Positions 26,927 to 35,634 of a stretch of DNA of 44,113 bases are shown here, piece by piece (position 1 is the first letter of the stretch; each line of letters begins with the position of its first letter). The translations under genes were made by a program, and so were the position numbers. Source of the stretch: Nostoc sp. NMS8 (GTDB lineage: Bacteria; Cyanobacteriota; Cyanobacteriia; Cyanobacteriales; Nostocaceae). The notes under the pieces are model-generated. The model was given only the letters and a program-made list of their open reading frames with translations. It was not told where the DNA came from and made no database searches. Location: contig NZ_JABXKK010000018.1 in assembly GCF_017115045.1 (NCBI RefSeq), forward strand, positions 1 to 44,113, given 5' to 3'.

Positions 26927-28429
26927 CTACACCCCGATATTCAACAATTTCGCCATCGCCAACCGTTGTAGTTTCCCAGTAGCACCACGAGGTAGTTGAT
27001 CTAAAATATGAACTTGTTTAGGAACTTTGAAGTCTGCCAGCATGGTTGAACAGTGAATTAAAAGTTCTTTTTCGCTAACTTCTGCTTTCAGAACTACAGC
27101 GGCGTGGATATCTTCTCCTAAAGATTTGTGGGGGACAGCAAAAGCTAAGGCTTCGGCGACTGCGGGATGACGCAACAAGACATCATCCACTTCTAAAGGA
27201 GAAATTTTTTCCCCACCTCGGTTAATCAATTCTTTAATGCGTCCAGTCAGGCGGAGATAGCCGTCTTCGTCCACAGTACCCTGATCTCCTGTGCGGAACC
27301 AACCGTTTACAAAAGCGGTGGCGTTAGCTTCTGGATTATTTTCGTAGCCATCTATAACATTGGGTGCTTTTACCACTACTTCACCCAAGCTTCCCTGAGA
27401 TAATAGGTTGCCTTCAGAGTCCATAATCCCTACTTCGACACCGAAGCCATAACCTACAGTACCCGGTTTCCTGACTTTTGGCGGTAGGGGATTAGTGGTC
27501 ATTAAGTGAGATGCTTCAGTCATGCTATAAGCTTCTACCACCGGAGCATTCAGAGTTGCCTCTAGCTGTTCAATGATAATCGGGGGCAAAGTAGCGCTAC
27601 TAGAGCGAATAAAACGAAAGCGATTAGCTTTAACAATTTCTGTGTTGCGGCTAGCGCGTGCCAAAATTGTCTGGTGCATAGTTGGCGCTGCGGAGTACCA
27701 GGTGGGTTTGTAGGTATCTACCAGTTTCCAAAACTCTAGGGCATTGAAACCATTGGGACAAACTAGTGTACCGCCCGATGCCAGAGTTGCCAGCAAACAG
27801 CCCACCAACCCGTGAATATGGAACAGGGGCATTAGACAAAGTGTCGTATCTGCGGCTGTGAGTGAGTAAGCACCAATGAAGTTGTTGGCTGAAGCGATTA
27901 AGTTGCGATGACGAATTGGCACACGCTTGGGACGACTCGTAGTGCCGCTAGTATGGAGAATCATCGCTATATCATCAGACTGAGGCAAGGGACCAGGGGG
28001 CGGGGAGCAGGGGGGAAGTCTCTCTTTGACTAATTCAAAGCTTAATGTACCGTCAGTGTTTACCTTGGCATTAATCAGTATCATATCGGGTGTGACAGCA
28101 GCAATGGCTGTTTCTGGCCCCTCAGATAACGTAATCAGTGCTTTTGCTTGGATATCCTGGTAATAAAAGGCAAATTCTTCTTGCTTGTATTTGGGATTTA
28201 AGGGTGCAGCAGTGCCACATAAAGCAGCCGCCAAGAAGGTAATCGCCATTGGTGAACCGTTACTCATTGCAATGGCAATACGTTCTCCCCGTTTCAATCC
28301 AAAGCTGTTGAGTTGGGTTACTAGTCCAACAACATTGTCGCGCAATTGCTTATAAGTTAGCGATCGCCCCTCAGCCGTAACTAGGGCTGGATGATTGTCT
28401 TCCCCCACTAAAAGCTCAAATAAATTCAT
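26927..28429 (-). CDS. AMP-forming acyl-CoA synthetase, oxalyl-CoA-synthetase-like
   Basis: A 500-residue adenylate-forming enzyme. The P-loop is LHTSGTTSRPKRVP (the usual Lys-Gly is Lys-Arg here). Other motifs are YSMTEASH (A5-like), GWFRTGDQGTVDEDGYL with the adenylate-binding Asp, LTGRIKELINRGGEKISP at the hinge and the C-terminal catalytic Lys in PRGATGKLQR. The TSRPK form and length recall the plant/fungal AAE3 oxalate-CoA ligases, but another short or medium acid is possible. Residues about 138-149 are a Pro-rich patch encoded by a G-rich repeat (27983-28016), apparently inserted in frame in a surface loop before the P-loop. Divergent from the BMP lipoprotein gene. Confidence 0.85.
   Translation of the reverse strand: MNLFELLVGEDNHPALVTAEGRSLTYKQLRDNVVGLVTQLNSFGLKRGERIAIAMSNGSPMAITFLAAALCGTAAPLNPKYKQEEFAFYYQDIQAKALITLSEGPETAIAAVTPDMILINAKVNTDGTLSFELVKERLPPCSPPPGPLPQSDDIAMILHTSGTTSRPKRVPIRHRNLIASANNFIGAYSLTAADTTLCLMPLFHIHGLVGCLLATLASGGTLVCPNGFNALEFWKLVDTYKPTWYSAAPTMHQTILARASRNTEIVKANRFRFIRSSSATLPPIIIEQLEATLNAPVVEAYSMTEASHLMTTNPLPPKVRKPGTVGYGFGVEVGIMDSEGNLLSQGSLGEVVVKAPNVIDGYENNPEANATAFVNGWFRTGDQGTVDEDGYLRLTGRIKELINRGGEKISPLEVDDVLLRHPAVAEALAFAVPHKSLGEDIHAAVVLKAEVSEKELLIHCSTMLADFKVPKQVHILDQLPRGATGKLQRLAMAKLLNIGV
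27983..28016. repeat. G-rich repeat inserted in the AMP ligase frame
   Basis: A GGCAAGGGACCAGGGGGCGG run followed by GGAGCAGGGGGG on the plus strand, read on the minus strand as Pro-rich codons. It is the same family as 1060-1135 and 33788-33872. Confidence 0.75.
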
Positions 28430-28680
28430 TCAAAACCTCCAGATTAAGAAAATTGGGAATTGGAAAAGAAACTCTTTTCTTGTTTTCTTTATCCTCCTTA
28501 TCCTCATTGTCTCACTTGTCCACATTTCTCATGTCCCATGTCCAATGCCCAATTCAACCATTGTTTAGTAAGTTTAAGGCAAAAAACAAGAGCTAAAATT
28601 AAGTCAATAGTGTGGAGTGTGGCTGTCATGACTAGAAATCAGAAAAATCTTTTTCACCAACTAAACCCCATAGATAAAAT

Positions 28681-29826
28681 ATGGATCGTCGGAATTTTCT
28701 AAAGTATCTCACTTTAGCAGGATCTAGCTTTGCCTTAACTAGTTGTATTCAAGGCAGAAACTCCACCAAATCGCAGGGTGAGGCGTCTTCCTTAGCGTCG
28801 TCAGTGGCAGTCAATGAACCTCTCAAGGTGGGATTTGTTTATGTGGACTCTGTGGGTGATTTTGGCTGGACTTATGCCCATGATTTAGGTCGCAGAGACA
28901 TGGAAGCCAATCTTCAAGGTAAGGTAAAAACTACCTTTGTTGAAAATGTCAAAGAAGGTGCTGACGCTGAAAGGGTGATTCGCCAATTAGCATTAGATGG
29001 TAACAAGTTGATTTTTACAACTTCCTTTGGGTACATGAACCCAACAATTAAAGTTGCCAAAGACTTTAGTGATGTTGTCTTTGAACACTGTACAGGATAC
29101 AAACGTGCTACCAATGTTGGCACTTATCTGGGACGCTTTGAAGAACCGCGTTACTTAACCGGCATGATTGCTGGCAAGATGACAAAATCAAATGTAGTCG
29201 GTTTTATTGGCGCATACCCAATTCCAGAAGTAATCCGAGGAATCAGTGCATTTACTCAAGGTGTACGGCTAACAAATCCCCAAGCAAAAGTTAAGGTACT
29301 TTGGGTGCAAAGTTGGTACGATCCAGCTAAAGAAAGAGATGCGGCTCAAGCTTTGGTCAATTTAGGTGCAGATATATTAACACAACATACCGACTCTAGT
29401 GCTGTTATCCAGTTGGCTGAGGAAAAAGGTATTTATGCTTTTGGCTACAACACTGATATGAGTAAGTTTGGCCAAAAAGCCCACCTGACATCAGCTGTTA
29501 ATAAATGGGGCAAATTCTATACAGATAAAGCTTTAGCTGTAATGAGTAATACTTGGAAGTCTCAAGAGGTTTGGGATGGCATTGGTCAAGGAATGGTGGA
29601 TATTTCCCCGATGAATGAGGCGATTCCGGCTGATGTGCAACAACTAGTGTATGCGAAGCGCGATGAGTTTATTCAGGGTACTGCACACCCTTTTAATGGC
29701 CCGGTGAAAGACCAAAAAGGGGTAATGCGAGTGCCAAAGGGTAAGGTGTTGGATGATCGGAGACAACTAGCGATGGATTGGTATGTTGAGGGAATTGAAG
29801 GGTCAATTCCGAAAGGGAAATCGTAG
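28681..29826 (+). CDS. BMP-family (PnrA/Med-like) substrate-binding lipoprotein
   Basis: A 381-residue periplasmic binding protein of the basic-membrane-protein family. The N-terminus has a twin-arginine-like start (MDRRNFLKYLTLAGSSF) ending in a lipobox ALTSC, so a Tat-exported lipoprotein is likely. Family features include KVGFVYVDSVGDFGWTYAHD, the VIRQLALDGNKLIFTTSFGY region and IYAFGYNTDMSKFG. Relatives bind nucleosides or other small molecules and work with an ABC permease and ATPase; none is adjacent, so its partners must lie elsewhere. ATG at 28681. Intergenic 28430-28680 contains a CATGTCC heptamer patch. Confidence 0.85.
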   Translation: MDRRNFLKYLTLAGSSFALTSCIQGRNSTKSQGEASSLASSVAVNEPLKVGFVYVDSVGDFGWTYAHDLGRRDMEANLQGKVKTTFVENVKEGADAERVIRQLALDGNKLIFTTSFGYMNPTIKVAKDFSDVVFEHCTGYKRATNVGTYLGRFEEPRYLTGMIAGKMTKSNVVGFIGAYPIPEVIRGISAFTQGVRLTNPQAKVKVLWVQSWYDPAKERDAAQALVNLGADILTQHTDSSAVIQLAEEKGIYAFGYNTDMSKFGQKAHLTSAVNKWGKFYTDKALAVMSNTWKSQEVWDGIGQGMVDISPMNEAIPADVQQLVYAKRDEFIQGTAHPFNGPVKDQKGVMRVPKGKVLDDRRQLAMDWYVEGIEGSIPKGKS

Positions 29827-29831
29827 CGTTG

Positions 29832-29972
29832 CTACATAATATGGTTGAGGAACGAAACCCAATATTGAAAGAAAACCGTCTCTTGTTGCGGCTGCAAGAC
29901 TGTTGCTAAGTCAGAAAGTGCTGTCTCTATGACTTGCTGATTAAATTGTTCGCGTTCTTGAAACTGCCGAAA
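29832..29972 (-). pseudogene. Fragment of an NHLP-type bacteriocin exporter, downstream of the IS
   Basis: A 46-codon open stretch (FRQFQEREQFNQQVIETALS and on to FLNHIM, stop) without a start. It continues, on the same strand and across the IS element, the exporter N-terminal fragment at 31103-31330. It resembles the region after the cyclic-nucleotide-like N-domain of NHLM exporters as I remember it, so assignment of this piece is moderate. Confidence 0.5.
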
Positions 29973-30005
29973 TTATGCTTCTACTTATTTATTTGCCAGC
30001 AAATT

Positions 30006-31070
30006 TAAGTAGGGCTTGCTGAAAAAGAAAGAGAAGCTCACAGTATATAGATTATCTGACCAAAGAAGTATATTCAGGTGCAAGACTTGAGGATACAATA
30101 GCCCAAAATCCTTGCATAACCGCGACCAGCAGTACAGAAGTGTGCTGTTTGTAACCATGTACCGAAAACAGGGGCAAAATCCAATCTCACCAGAGAACTT
30201 TGAATTTCCGTTTTCAGGCAAGTTATCATCAGATAATCGTTGGGTACTTCTGGCATCGTTAATACCCTGGGCAAAATTTGAAGACGGATATTCTGACGAA
30301 TTCTCTATAGAGATGGGAGCGCCACCAAAGCTATTTCGGATGGCATTAGGGGCATTAATAATTAAAGAAAAGTTAGGTATAAGCGATAGAGAAACAGTAG
30401 AACAAATTAAGGAGAACCCTGATCTCCAGTATTTTATAGGGATGTATTCTTATAGTAATGAAAATCCATTTGACTCATCAATGTTAGTACATTTTCGGGA
30501 AAGAATTAGTGCTGACCTAGTTAACAAAGTGAATCGAAAAATGGTGAAGAAAATGCTAGAAGCAACATCTTCTCAAGAGTCTGAAAAAAAAACCGAAGAC
30601 GCTTACGGACTCGCTAACGCTGTGCGAGCGCCAGAGAGAACCGAGCTTGGTGCAAAGAACGAGGTATTAGAATTAGTGGTTCCCCTTTAGGTAGACCTCC
30701 AGCCAATGTGAGTAAAGAAAAAAAGAAGCAAGCATTATCAGATGAAAGGATTCGTAATTCTATTGAGGGAAAGTTTGGACAAGCTAAAAGAAGATTTAGC
30801 CTGGGTAGAGTGATGGCGAAACTGTCTCATACTTCTCAAACAGCAATTGCTATTACTTTTTTAGTAATGAATCTTTCTACTCACCTGTCAGGGGTTTTTT
30901 GTGCCTTTTTATGTCTATTTTTCAAAAATAGACCTTTTTTAGAGATGGGTATAATTGAGCGTTATGATTTTGCAAGCTATAGGCAACAAAAACTTATCTT
31001 TAACCTTGCTTAAATAATTACTCAACCCTTAAGATTGCTTTTTTATGACTTTTTCAGCAACCCCTAAGTA
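30006..31070 (+). mobile_element. Internally deleted IS5-like element with target duplication
   Basis: Inverted ends: GGGCTTGCTGAAAAAG (30012-30027) and, at 31049-31064, the complement of GGGGTTGCTGAAAAAG, one mismatch in 16. A 6-base direct repeat TAAGTA lies immediately outside each end (30006-30011 and 31065-31070). The element is 1053 bases and encodes only the two ends of a transposase. It sits inside the remnant of an NHLP exporter gene. With its ends intact it could still be moved by a full-length relative elsewhere in the genome. Confidence 0.85.
30157..31013 (+). pseudogene. IS5-family transposase, middle deleted
   Basis: The N-terminal part from ATG 30157 (MYRKQGQNPISPENFEFPFS) carries the DUF772-type domain with GALIIKEKLGISDRETVEQI. 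It is intact to about 30590, then meets a repeat (30600-30640) and stops at 30690. The C-terminal part resumes in another frame near 30658 (RISGSPLGRPPANVSKEKKK) and runs to 31013 with the conserved RNSIEGKFGQAKRRFSLGR. The DDE catalytic core that should lie between is absent, so no active transposase can be made. Confidence 0.85.
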
Positions 31071-31102
31071 GTGAAAAAAATGAGTCTGTAAACTGGCTAA
31101 AC

Positions 31103-31330
31103 CTACCGTTGAGAACATTTGGCCGCTAACGGTAATAAGGCTTCACCAGTATTGACATGAAACAAATAGCGGCGATGTTCCTTTGGTAAACTGTTTTTAA
31201 CTCCAGTGGCAAACACCGCCAATGTTCCAGACTGCACTATCCAGACAGTTTGTGAGTTATCCAACAGTAATGGTTCATTTGCTTGAAGTGAGTATGGTTG
31301 GGGAAGAGGATTCACTGAAGGTAAATCGAT
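31103..31330 (-). pseudogene. N-terminal fragment of an NHLP-family bacteriocin exporter
   Basis: A fragment of about 75 residues: LPQPYSLQANEPLLLDNSQT, VWIVQSGTLAVFATG, HRRYLFHVNTGEALLPLA. This is the cyclic-nucleotide-binding-like N-domain of the NHLM permease/ATPase that exports nitrile-hydratase-leader (NHLP) peptides. It breaks off about 30 bases before the IS end; the remainder is reduced to the piece at 29832-29972. No precursor peptide or maturation enzyme is seen in the window. Confidence 0.7.
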
Positions 31331-31400
31331 GTGAGTTTGACGAGTGGAAAAAGATATAAAAAACTATTGTATCCCGGCTGAATATAACAGAATTTTTTTG

Positions 31401-31880
31401 ATGATAAAATTACGTTCTGCTAACCTAAACGATATAGACTTTATCCTCACTCAAGAAAATAGAGATGAATTCAAAGACCTGATCATCTGCTGGAGCCGAG
31501 AAGAACACAGCAGAAACTTGCACTTTGCTGACAAACATTATTTAATGATTGAAAATAGTTCAGGAGAGACACAAGGCTATGCTATTTTGTCTGGGCTACA
31601 ATCACCAAACAAGAGTATTGAATTAACTCGAATTATCATTGCTGCACCAGGACGAGGATACGGCAAGCGTGCGTTAAGAATTATCCTGAAAAAGGTTTTT
31701 GAAGAGTATAATGCTCATCGTTTTTGGTTAGATGTCTTTGAACACAATCAACGTGCTAGACATGTTTATCAATCGGTCGGCTTTCAGAATGAAGGAGTTT
31801 TGCGAGAAGCTTTGAGGCAAAAAGATAAGTATTATTCGTTAGTAATTATGTCTATACTTGAGAATCAATACTTTCATTGA
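31401..31880 (+). CDS. GNAT-family N-acetyltransferase
   Basis: From ATG 31401 (MIKLRSANLNDIDFILTQEN) 159 residues; the frame is open to 31344 but the upstream part does not look conserved. Acetyl-CoA-binding motif A is seen as RIIIAAPGRGYGKRALRIIL (the R/Q-x-x-G-x-G/A pattern), and the end has FWLDVFEHNQRARHVYQSVG and the GVLREA sequence typical of RimJ/RimL-like members. The acceptor substrate is not readable. It is intact although flanked on both sides by exporter fragments, so it may be a leftover of the same accessory region or unrelated. Confidence 0.8.
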   Translation: MIKLRSANLNDIDFILTQENRDEFKDLIICWSREEHSRNLHFADKHYLMIENSSGETQGYAILSGLQSPNKSIELTRIIIAAPGRGYGKRALRIILKKVFEEYNAHRFWLDVFEHNQRARHVYQSVGFQNEGVLREALRQKDKYYSLVIMSILENQYFH

Positions 31881-31954
31881 AGAAGAATTCAGGAGTCAGA
31901 ATTCAGGAGTCAGAATTAAGACAATACAGTTCAGAATTAGCAACAAAACCCTGA

Positions 31955-31983
31955 TGTAGAGACGCGATTTATCGCGTCTTGAA
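31955..31983. repeat. GTAGAGACGCGATTTATCGCGTCTT repeat
   Basis: A palindromic AGACGCGAT/ATCGCGTCT element widespread in Nostoc-type genomes. A second copy, with the same neighbouring CAATACGCTTGGGTT sequence in the same relative order, is at 43914-43960. Confidence 0.75.
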
Positions 31984-32009
31984 AGACCAATTATCCACAC
32001 CAATAACCC

Positions 32010-32335
32010 TTAACCCAAGCGTATTGAGCTATAAGAGGATGTTTGAAAAGTATTTGACTGTGATTTGTTCTCAAACTTGATATTATGCTTGATTTGTGAT
32101 CGCTCTACACCATCAAAGCAGATTTCCCCCTGCCAAGGTAGATAAAGCCCGCGAATTAATTTAGCAACTGTAGATTTACCAGAACCACTTCCCTCCACAA
32201 GCGCTATTCTTTGCCCAGGCTTGACAATCAAGCTCAAATTCTCAATCAACGGAGCTTCCACACGACTGTACCCAAACGTAACATTCCGTAACTCAACATT
32301 GCCCAGTAATTGCCAGAGAATTGCCAGAGAGACGA
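32010..32335 (-). pseudogene. ATPase-domain fragment of an NHLP-type peptidase/ABC exporter
   Basis: About 75 recognisable residues of an ABC ATPase: [20 protein letters not shown], the Walker A region [17 protein letters not shown] and [10 protein letters not shown]. It then loses similarity and stops at 32010. The peptidase and membrane domains and everything after the Walker A region are gone. Upstream it begins at a G/C-rich repeat (about 32337-32390) that touches the end of the histidine kinase gene. Confidence 0.75.
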
Positions 32336-32336
32336 G

Positions 32337-32390
32337 AAAGTAATTTCCTCCCCTACCTCCCCTGCTCCCTGCCTCCTTCAAGATGTCAAA
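32337..32390. repeat. C-rich repeat at the exporter fragment edge
   Basis: A CCTCCCCTACCTCCCCTGCT run and CCCTGCCTCC on the plus strand. It belongs to the same G-rich family as 33788-33872, and covers the boundary between the kinase 3' end and the exporter ATPase fragment. Confidence 0.65.
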
Positions 32391-33775
32391 GGTAAGCAGA
32401 TGGTAAAACAAGTTCTACCCGGCTGCGATTCAAATGAGAGTGTACCGTGATGGCGATTTTCTACAATCCGGCGAGTAGTTTCTAAACCTAATCCCGATCC
32501 ATGTCCTACTGATTTGGTGGTGAAGAAGGGTTCAAAAATGCGCGTTTTAATTTCCAGTGGAATTCCACTGCCAGAGTCGATAATGTCAATATGAGCATAG
32601 CGATCGCAATGCCAAGTTTTAATTTCCAGCAATCCTTTACCATCCATTGCATCAATGGCGTTGTCAATTAAGTTCGTCCACACTTGATTTAATTCACTAC
32701 CGTAGGCAAGAATTTTCGGCAGACCTCGATCGTAATTGCGTTGCACTTGCACACCGCTTTTGAGTTTATGGGCAAACAATCGCAAGGTATCTTCCAAGCC
32801 TTGATGTATATCTACTTCTTGCTGAATGCCTTGATCGAGGTAAGAATAAGACTTCATTGCTTGCACAAGTTCAGAAATCCTCTCAGATCCTCGCAAACCA
32901 TGTTTAATCATTGACATGACTTCAAAGGAAAGCGCTAGCCAGTGCAATCCCATTTCTCGCAATTCCGTGTTGTCGTTGCGCCAACGTTCCATGAGTTGCT
33001 CTAAGGTTTCAATCTCAACACCACCTTCCGCTAAAGGTTCTGCTATTTTCCAGGCTTGTTTTACACCATAGTCTTCTAACCATTCCAGTAATATGGTTTC
33101 GCGATCGCTTAATGTCACCGGATCTACACGATTATTGAAAATTGCATCATGGCCTTGATCGCGTACTCTCAACCAGTGTTGAGTATGGGCTTCGTCAACA
33201 TTGCGTTGCCCATAAACTAAGTTCATTCGTTGTAACTCTAAGATGGCGGCTGGCATTTCTCCTAAAGTCCGAACCAGGGCGGCAGCTGGGTTATTGAGTT
33301 CATGAGCTAAACCGGCGGCAAGTGTCCCTAAAGCTGCCATCTTTTCCCGCCCACGAATAAAAGACTCTAGCCCCCGGACACGACGCTGCATAATTCGGAA
33401 AACCATCCGCTCAAAATCACGACATTCATGCAGCAGTTTACGGAAGTCTTCTCCCTTTACCTCATAAATGTGACAATTTGTCAATGCCCGCATTGTCACA
33501 GGTGCGGGTTCATCAGTGAGTACGGGAATTTCACCAAAAAAAGATGGGGCTTCGTGTTGCCCGATGGGAATTTCAACTCCTTCACTGCGACGGGTGATGT
33601 TGATTTTACCTTTGACTAAGATAAATAAGCGACATACAGGGTCTCCCTCATAGGACAACACTGCTCCGGCCGAAAGTTCAACTGTTTGAGCGCGATCGCA
33701 AACCCACTCCAACCGCTCTTTAGGAAGCTGTTGAAATGGGTCTAAGTTGATTAATTCTTCAACACATAACATCAA
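32378..33775 (-). CDS. Sensor histidine kinase with N-terminal cNMP-binding domain
   Basis: A 465-residue soluble kinase. Residues about 10-130 are a cyclic-nucleotide-binding-like domain ([38 protein letters not shown]). The phosphoacceptor is His158 in [16 protein letters not shown]. The ATP-binding domain at about 340-465 has [10 protein letters not shown] (N box), DSGSGIP (G1) and [16 protein letters not shown] (G2). No membrane segment. It is downstream of the response-regulator/TrxR-like gene on the same strand, so the two probably form a cognate pair. The gap between them is filled by a G-rich repeat. Confidence 0.88.
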   Translation of the reverse strand: MMLCVEELINLDPFQQLPKERLEWVCDRAQTVELSAGAVLSYEGDPVCRLFILVKGKINITRRSEGVEIPIGQHEAPSFFGEIPVLTDEPAPVTMRALTNCHIYEVKGEDFRKLLHECRDFERMVFRIMQRRVRGLESFIRGREKMAALGTLAAGLAHELNNPAAALVRTLGEMPAAILELQRMNLVYGQRNVDEAHTQHWLRVRDQGHDAIFNNRVDPVTLSDRETILLEWLEDYGVKQAWKIAEPLAEGGVEIETLEQLMERWRNDNTELREMGLHWLALSFEVMSMIKHGLRGSERISELVQAMKSYSYLDQGIQQEVDIHQGLEDTLRLFAHKLKSGVQVQRNYDRGLPKILAYGSELNQVWTNLIDNAIDAMDGKGLLEIKTWHCDRYAHIDIIDSGSGIPLEIKTRIFEPFFTTKSVGHGSGLGLETTRRIVENRHHGTLSFESQPGRTCFTICLPLTS

Positions 33776-33787
33776 TGAACCTCCTTG

Positions 33788-33872
33788 AGGGGGCAGGGGG
33801 GCGGGGGAGCAGGGGAGCAGGGGGCAGGGGGCAGGGGAGCAGGGGGGCAGGGGAGCAGGGGAGGCAGGGGAG
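33788..33872. repeat. G-rich minisatellite, G-quadruplex-prone
   Basis: About 85 bases made of GGGGCAGG, GGGGAGCAGG and related units on the plus strand, with many runs of four to six G. It lies between the response-regulator gene (ends 33906) and the kinase gene (starts 33775), so the G-rich strand is the template for their transcription. Confidence 0.85.
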
Positions 33873-33905
33873 AGGTTTGCAAGTATATGGTTTTTCTCGC
33901 TCTAG

Positions 33906-35570
33906 CTAAACATTACCCAGATAGCGGTGAACGAATTGAATGGCGATCGAACCTTCTCCCACACCGGATGCCACGCGCTTAACTGATCCATAACGGACAT
34001 CTCCAGCTGCGAAGATGCCTGGAATGTTGGTTTCTAGCAAAAAAGGAGAGCGTTCCAAATTCCAACCTGGGGCAGATTTGCCATTATGTATTAAGTCTGG
34101 CCCTGTGATGACAAACCCGTGAGCATCGCGTTGAATAATGCCATCGAGCCAATCTGTTTTAGGGCTAGCACCGATGAAAATAAACAGCGATCGCGCTGAC
34201 ACGGTTTCAGTTTGTCCTGTCTTGGCGTGGGTAATCACAATTGCTTCTAAATGTTCCTCTCCCTTCACTTCCACAACGCTACAACTTGTGCAAACTTGGA
34301 TATTTTCAGTCGCGGCAATTTGGTCAATTAAGTATTGGGACATAGTTGATGCTAGTGACTCACCCCGCACCAGCATAATCACTTTGCTGGCATACTTACA
34401 AAAGTGCATTGCTGCTTGTCCAGCAGAGTTTGCCCCGCCTACCAGATAAACCTCTTCATTGCTACAGGCGATCGCTTCAGTCATGGCAGCACCGTAGTAA
34501 ATTCCTGCCCCTGTAAGCTTTTCGGCTCCTGGTACATTTAGCCAGCGATAGGAAACCCCAGTTGCGACTAAAAGCGCATGGCAACTAATCTCGCTACCAT
34601 CTGCCAATTGCAGAATCCGATAAGGATCTTCCAGCCTCACTCCAGTTACTACTTGAGGTGTGAGAATCTCTACGCCAAATCGCCGCGCTTGGGTGACTCC
34701 CCGCCTTGCCAAATCATTGCCACTCAAGCCAATAGGAAACCCCAAATAGTTCTCAATCCGCGAACTCGTGCCAGCTTGTCCTCCTGGCGCTTCCCGCTCA
34801 ATTAAGACAGTACTCAATCCCTCAGAAGCGCCATAGACGGCGGCAGCCAGTCCGGCAGGGCCAGCACCCACGATCGCCAAATCATAAAAGGGACGCTCTG
34901 CTTGAGTTTGCAGTCCAATTTTGGCAGCAATCTCTAAATTAGATGGTTGAATTAACCGGGAACCATCGGGAAACAGCACCAAGGGCAATTGTTGTCTACA
35001 ATCAGCTTGGGCGTATTCCACCAGTTTTGCCGCCTCTGGTTCTAGTTCAATATCTAACCACTTAAATGGAATCTGGTTACGTGCTAGGAAATCTTTCGCC
35101 TGATGTGAAAAAGGCGACCAGCGATTACCAATGACTCGAATCCCTTCAAATGGTGGGCGGAATCCAGCTAGCCAGTCATCTAGCAAATCATCTAAAACCG
35201 GATATAGCTTCTCTTCTGGTGGATTCCAGGGCTTGAGTAAGTAATAATCAAGTCTGGCACTATTAATTGATTTAATAGCAGCATCCGTATCTGCATAGGC
35301 TGTCAACAAGGCACGTTTCGCATCGGGAAAAATGCTTTTTGCCTGTTCTAGGAACTCCACACCTCCCATCTGAGGCATACGTTGATCTACCAAGAATAGG
35401 GCAACAGCTTCATTCCGTAATTTGAGTTGTTGCAGCACATCCAAAGCAGTAATACCGGAATCTGCCCGGACAATACGGAAGCGATCGCCATACTGATGCC
35501 GTAAGTCTCGTGACACTGCTTGCAGCACCTCTGGATCATCATCGACGGTTAAAATTGCTGGTTTCGCCAT
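33906..35570 (-). CDS. Response regulator fused to a thioredoxin-reductase-like flavoprotein lacking its cysteines
   Basis: A 554-residue fusion. Residues 1-125 are a receiver (DDDPE acidic pocket, phosphorylatable Asp62 in LVDQRMP, Lys113). Residues about 143-220 are a glutaredoxin/thioredoxin-like domain. From about 228 there is a thioredoxin-reductase-like module with FAD-binding GAGPAG (235-240), the NAD(P)H site VGGANSAGQAA (from about 378) and the FAD-closing GIFAAGDVRYGSVKR. The glutaredoxin active site reads SPFS (152-155) instead of CPYC, and the reductase position where CATC is expected reads YGAAMTE (359-365). Both redox pairs are thus missing. The family is commonly labelled fused response regulator/thioredoxin-disulfide reductase. 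The likely input is the neighbouring cNMP-domain kinase. Confidence 0.88.
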   Translation of the reverse strand: MAKPAILTVDDDPEVLQAVSRDLRHQYGDRFRIVRADSGITALDVLQQLKLRNEAVALFLVDQRMPQMGGVEFLEQAKSIFPDAKRALLTAYADTDAAIKSINSARLDYYLLKPWNPPEEKLYPVLDDLLDDWLAGFRPPFEGIRVIGNRWSPFSHQAKDFLARNQIPFKWLDIELEPEAAKLVEYAQADCRQQLPLVLFPDGSRLIQPSNLEIAAKIGLQTQAERPFYDLAIVGAGPAGLAAAVYGASEGLSTVLIEREAPGGQAGTSSRIENYLGFPIGLSGNDLARRGVTQARRFGVEILTPQVVTGVRLEDPYRILQLADGSEISCHALLVATGVSYRWLNVPGAEKLTGAGIYYGAAMTEAIACSNEEVYLVGGANSAGQAAMHFCKYASKVIMLVRGESLASTMSQYLIDQIAATENIQVCTSCSVVEVKGEEHLEAIVITHAKTGQTETVSARSLFIFIGASPKTDWLDGIIQRDAHGFVITGPDLIHNGKSAPGWNLERSPFLLETNIPGIFAAGDVRYGSVKRVASGVGEGSIAIQFVHRYLGNV

Positions 35571-35634
35571 AATTACTGTGACTCAATAATTGCAGTGCCT
35601 AGCCGTTATTTTCAAAAATCTGTTGTCAAAATAT

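Noticed and set aside
28460..28702. 80-codon open frame between the AMP ligase and the BMP gene
   Set aside because: Lies over heptamer-like sequence and overlaps the start of the BMP gene in another frame; no conserved features.
33785..33982. 65-codon Gly-rich open frame
   Set aside because: It is only the G-rich minisatellite read as codons.
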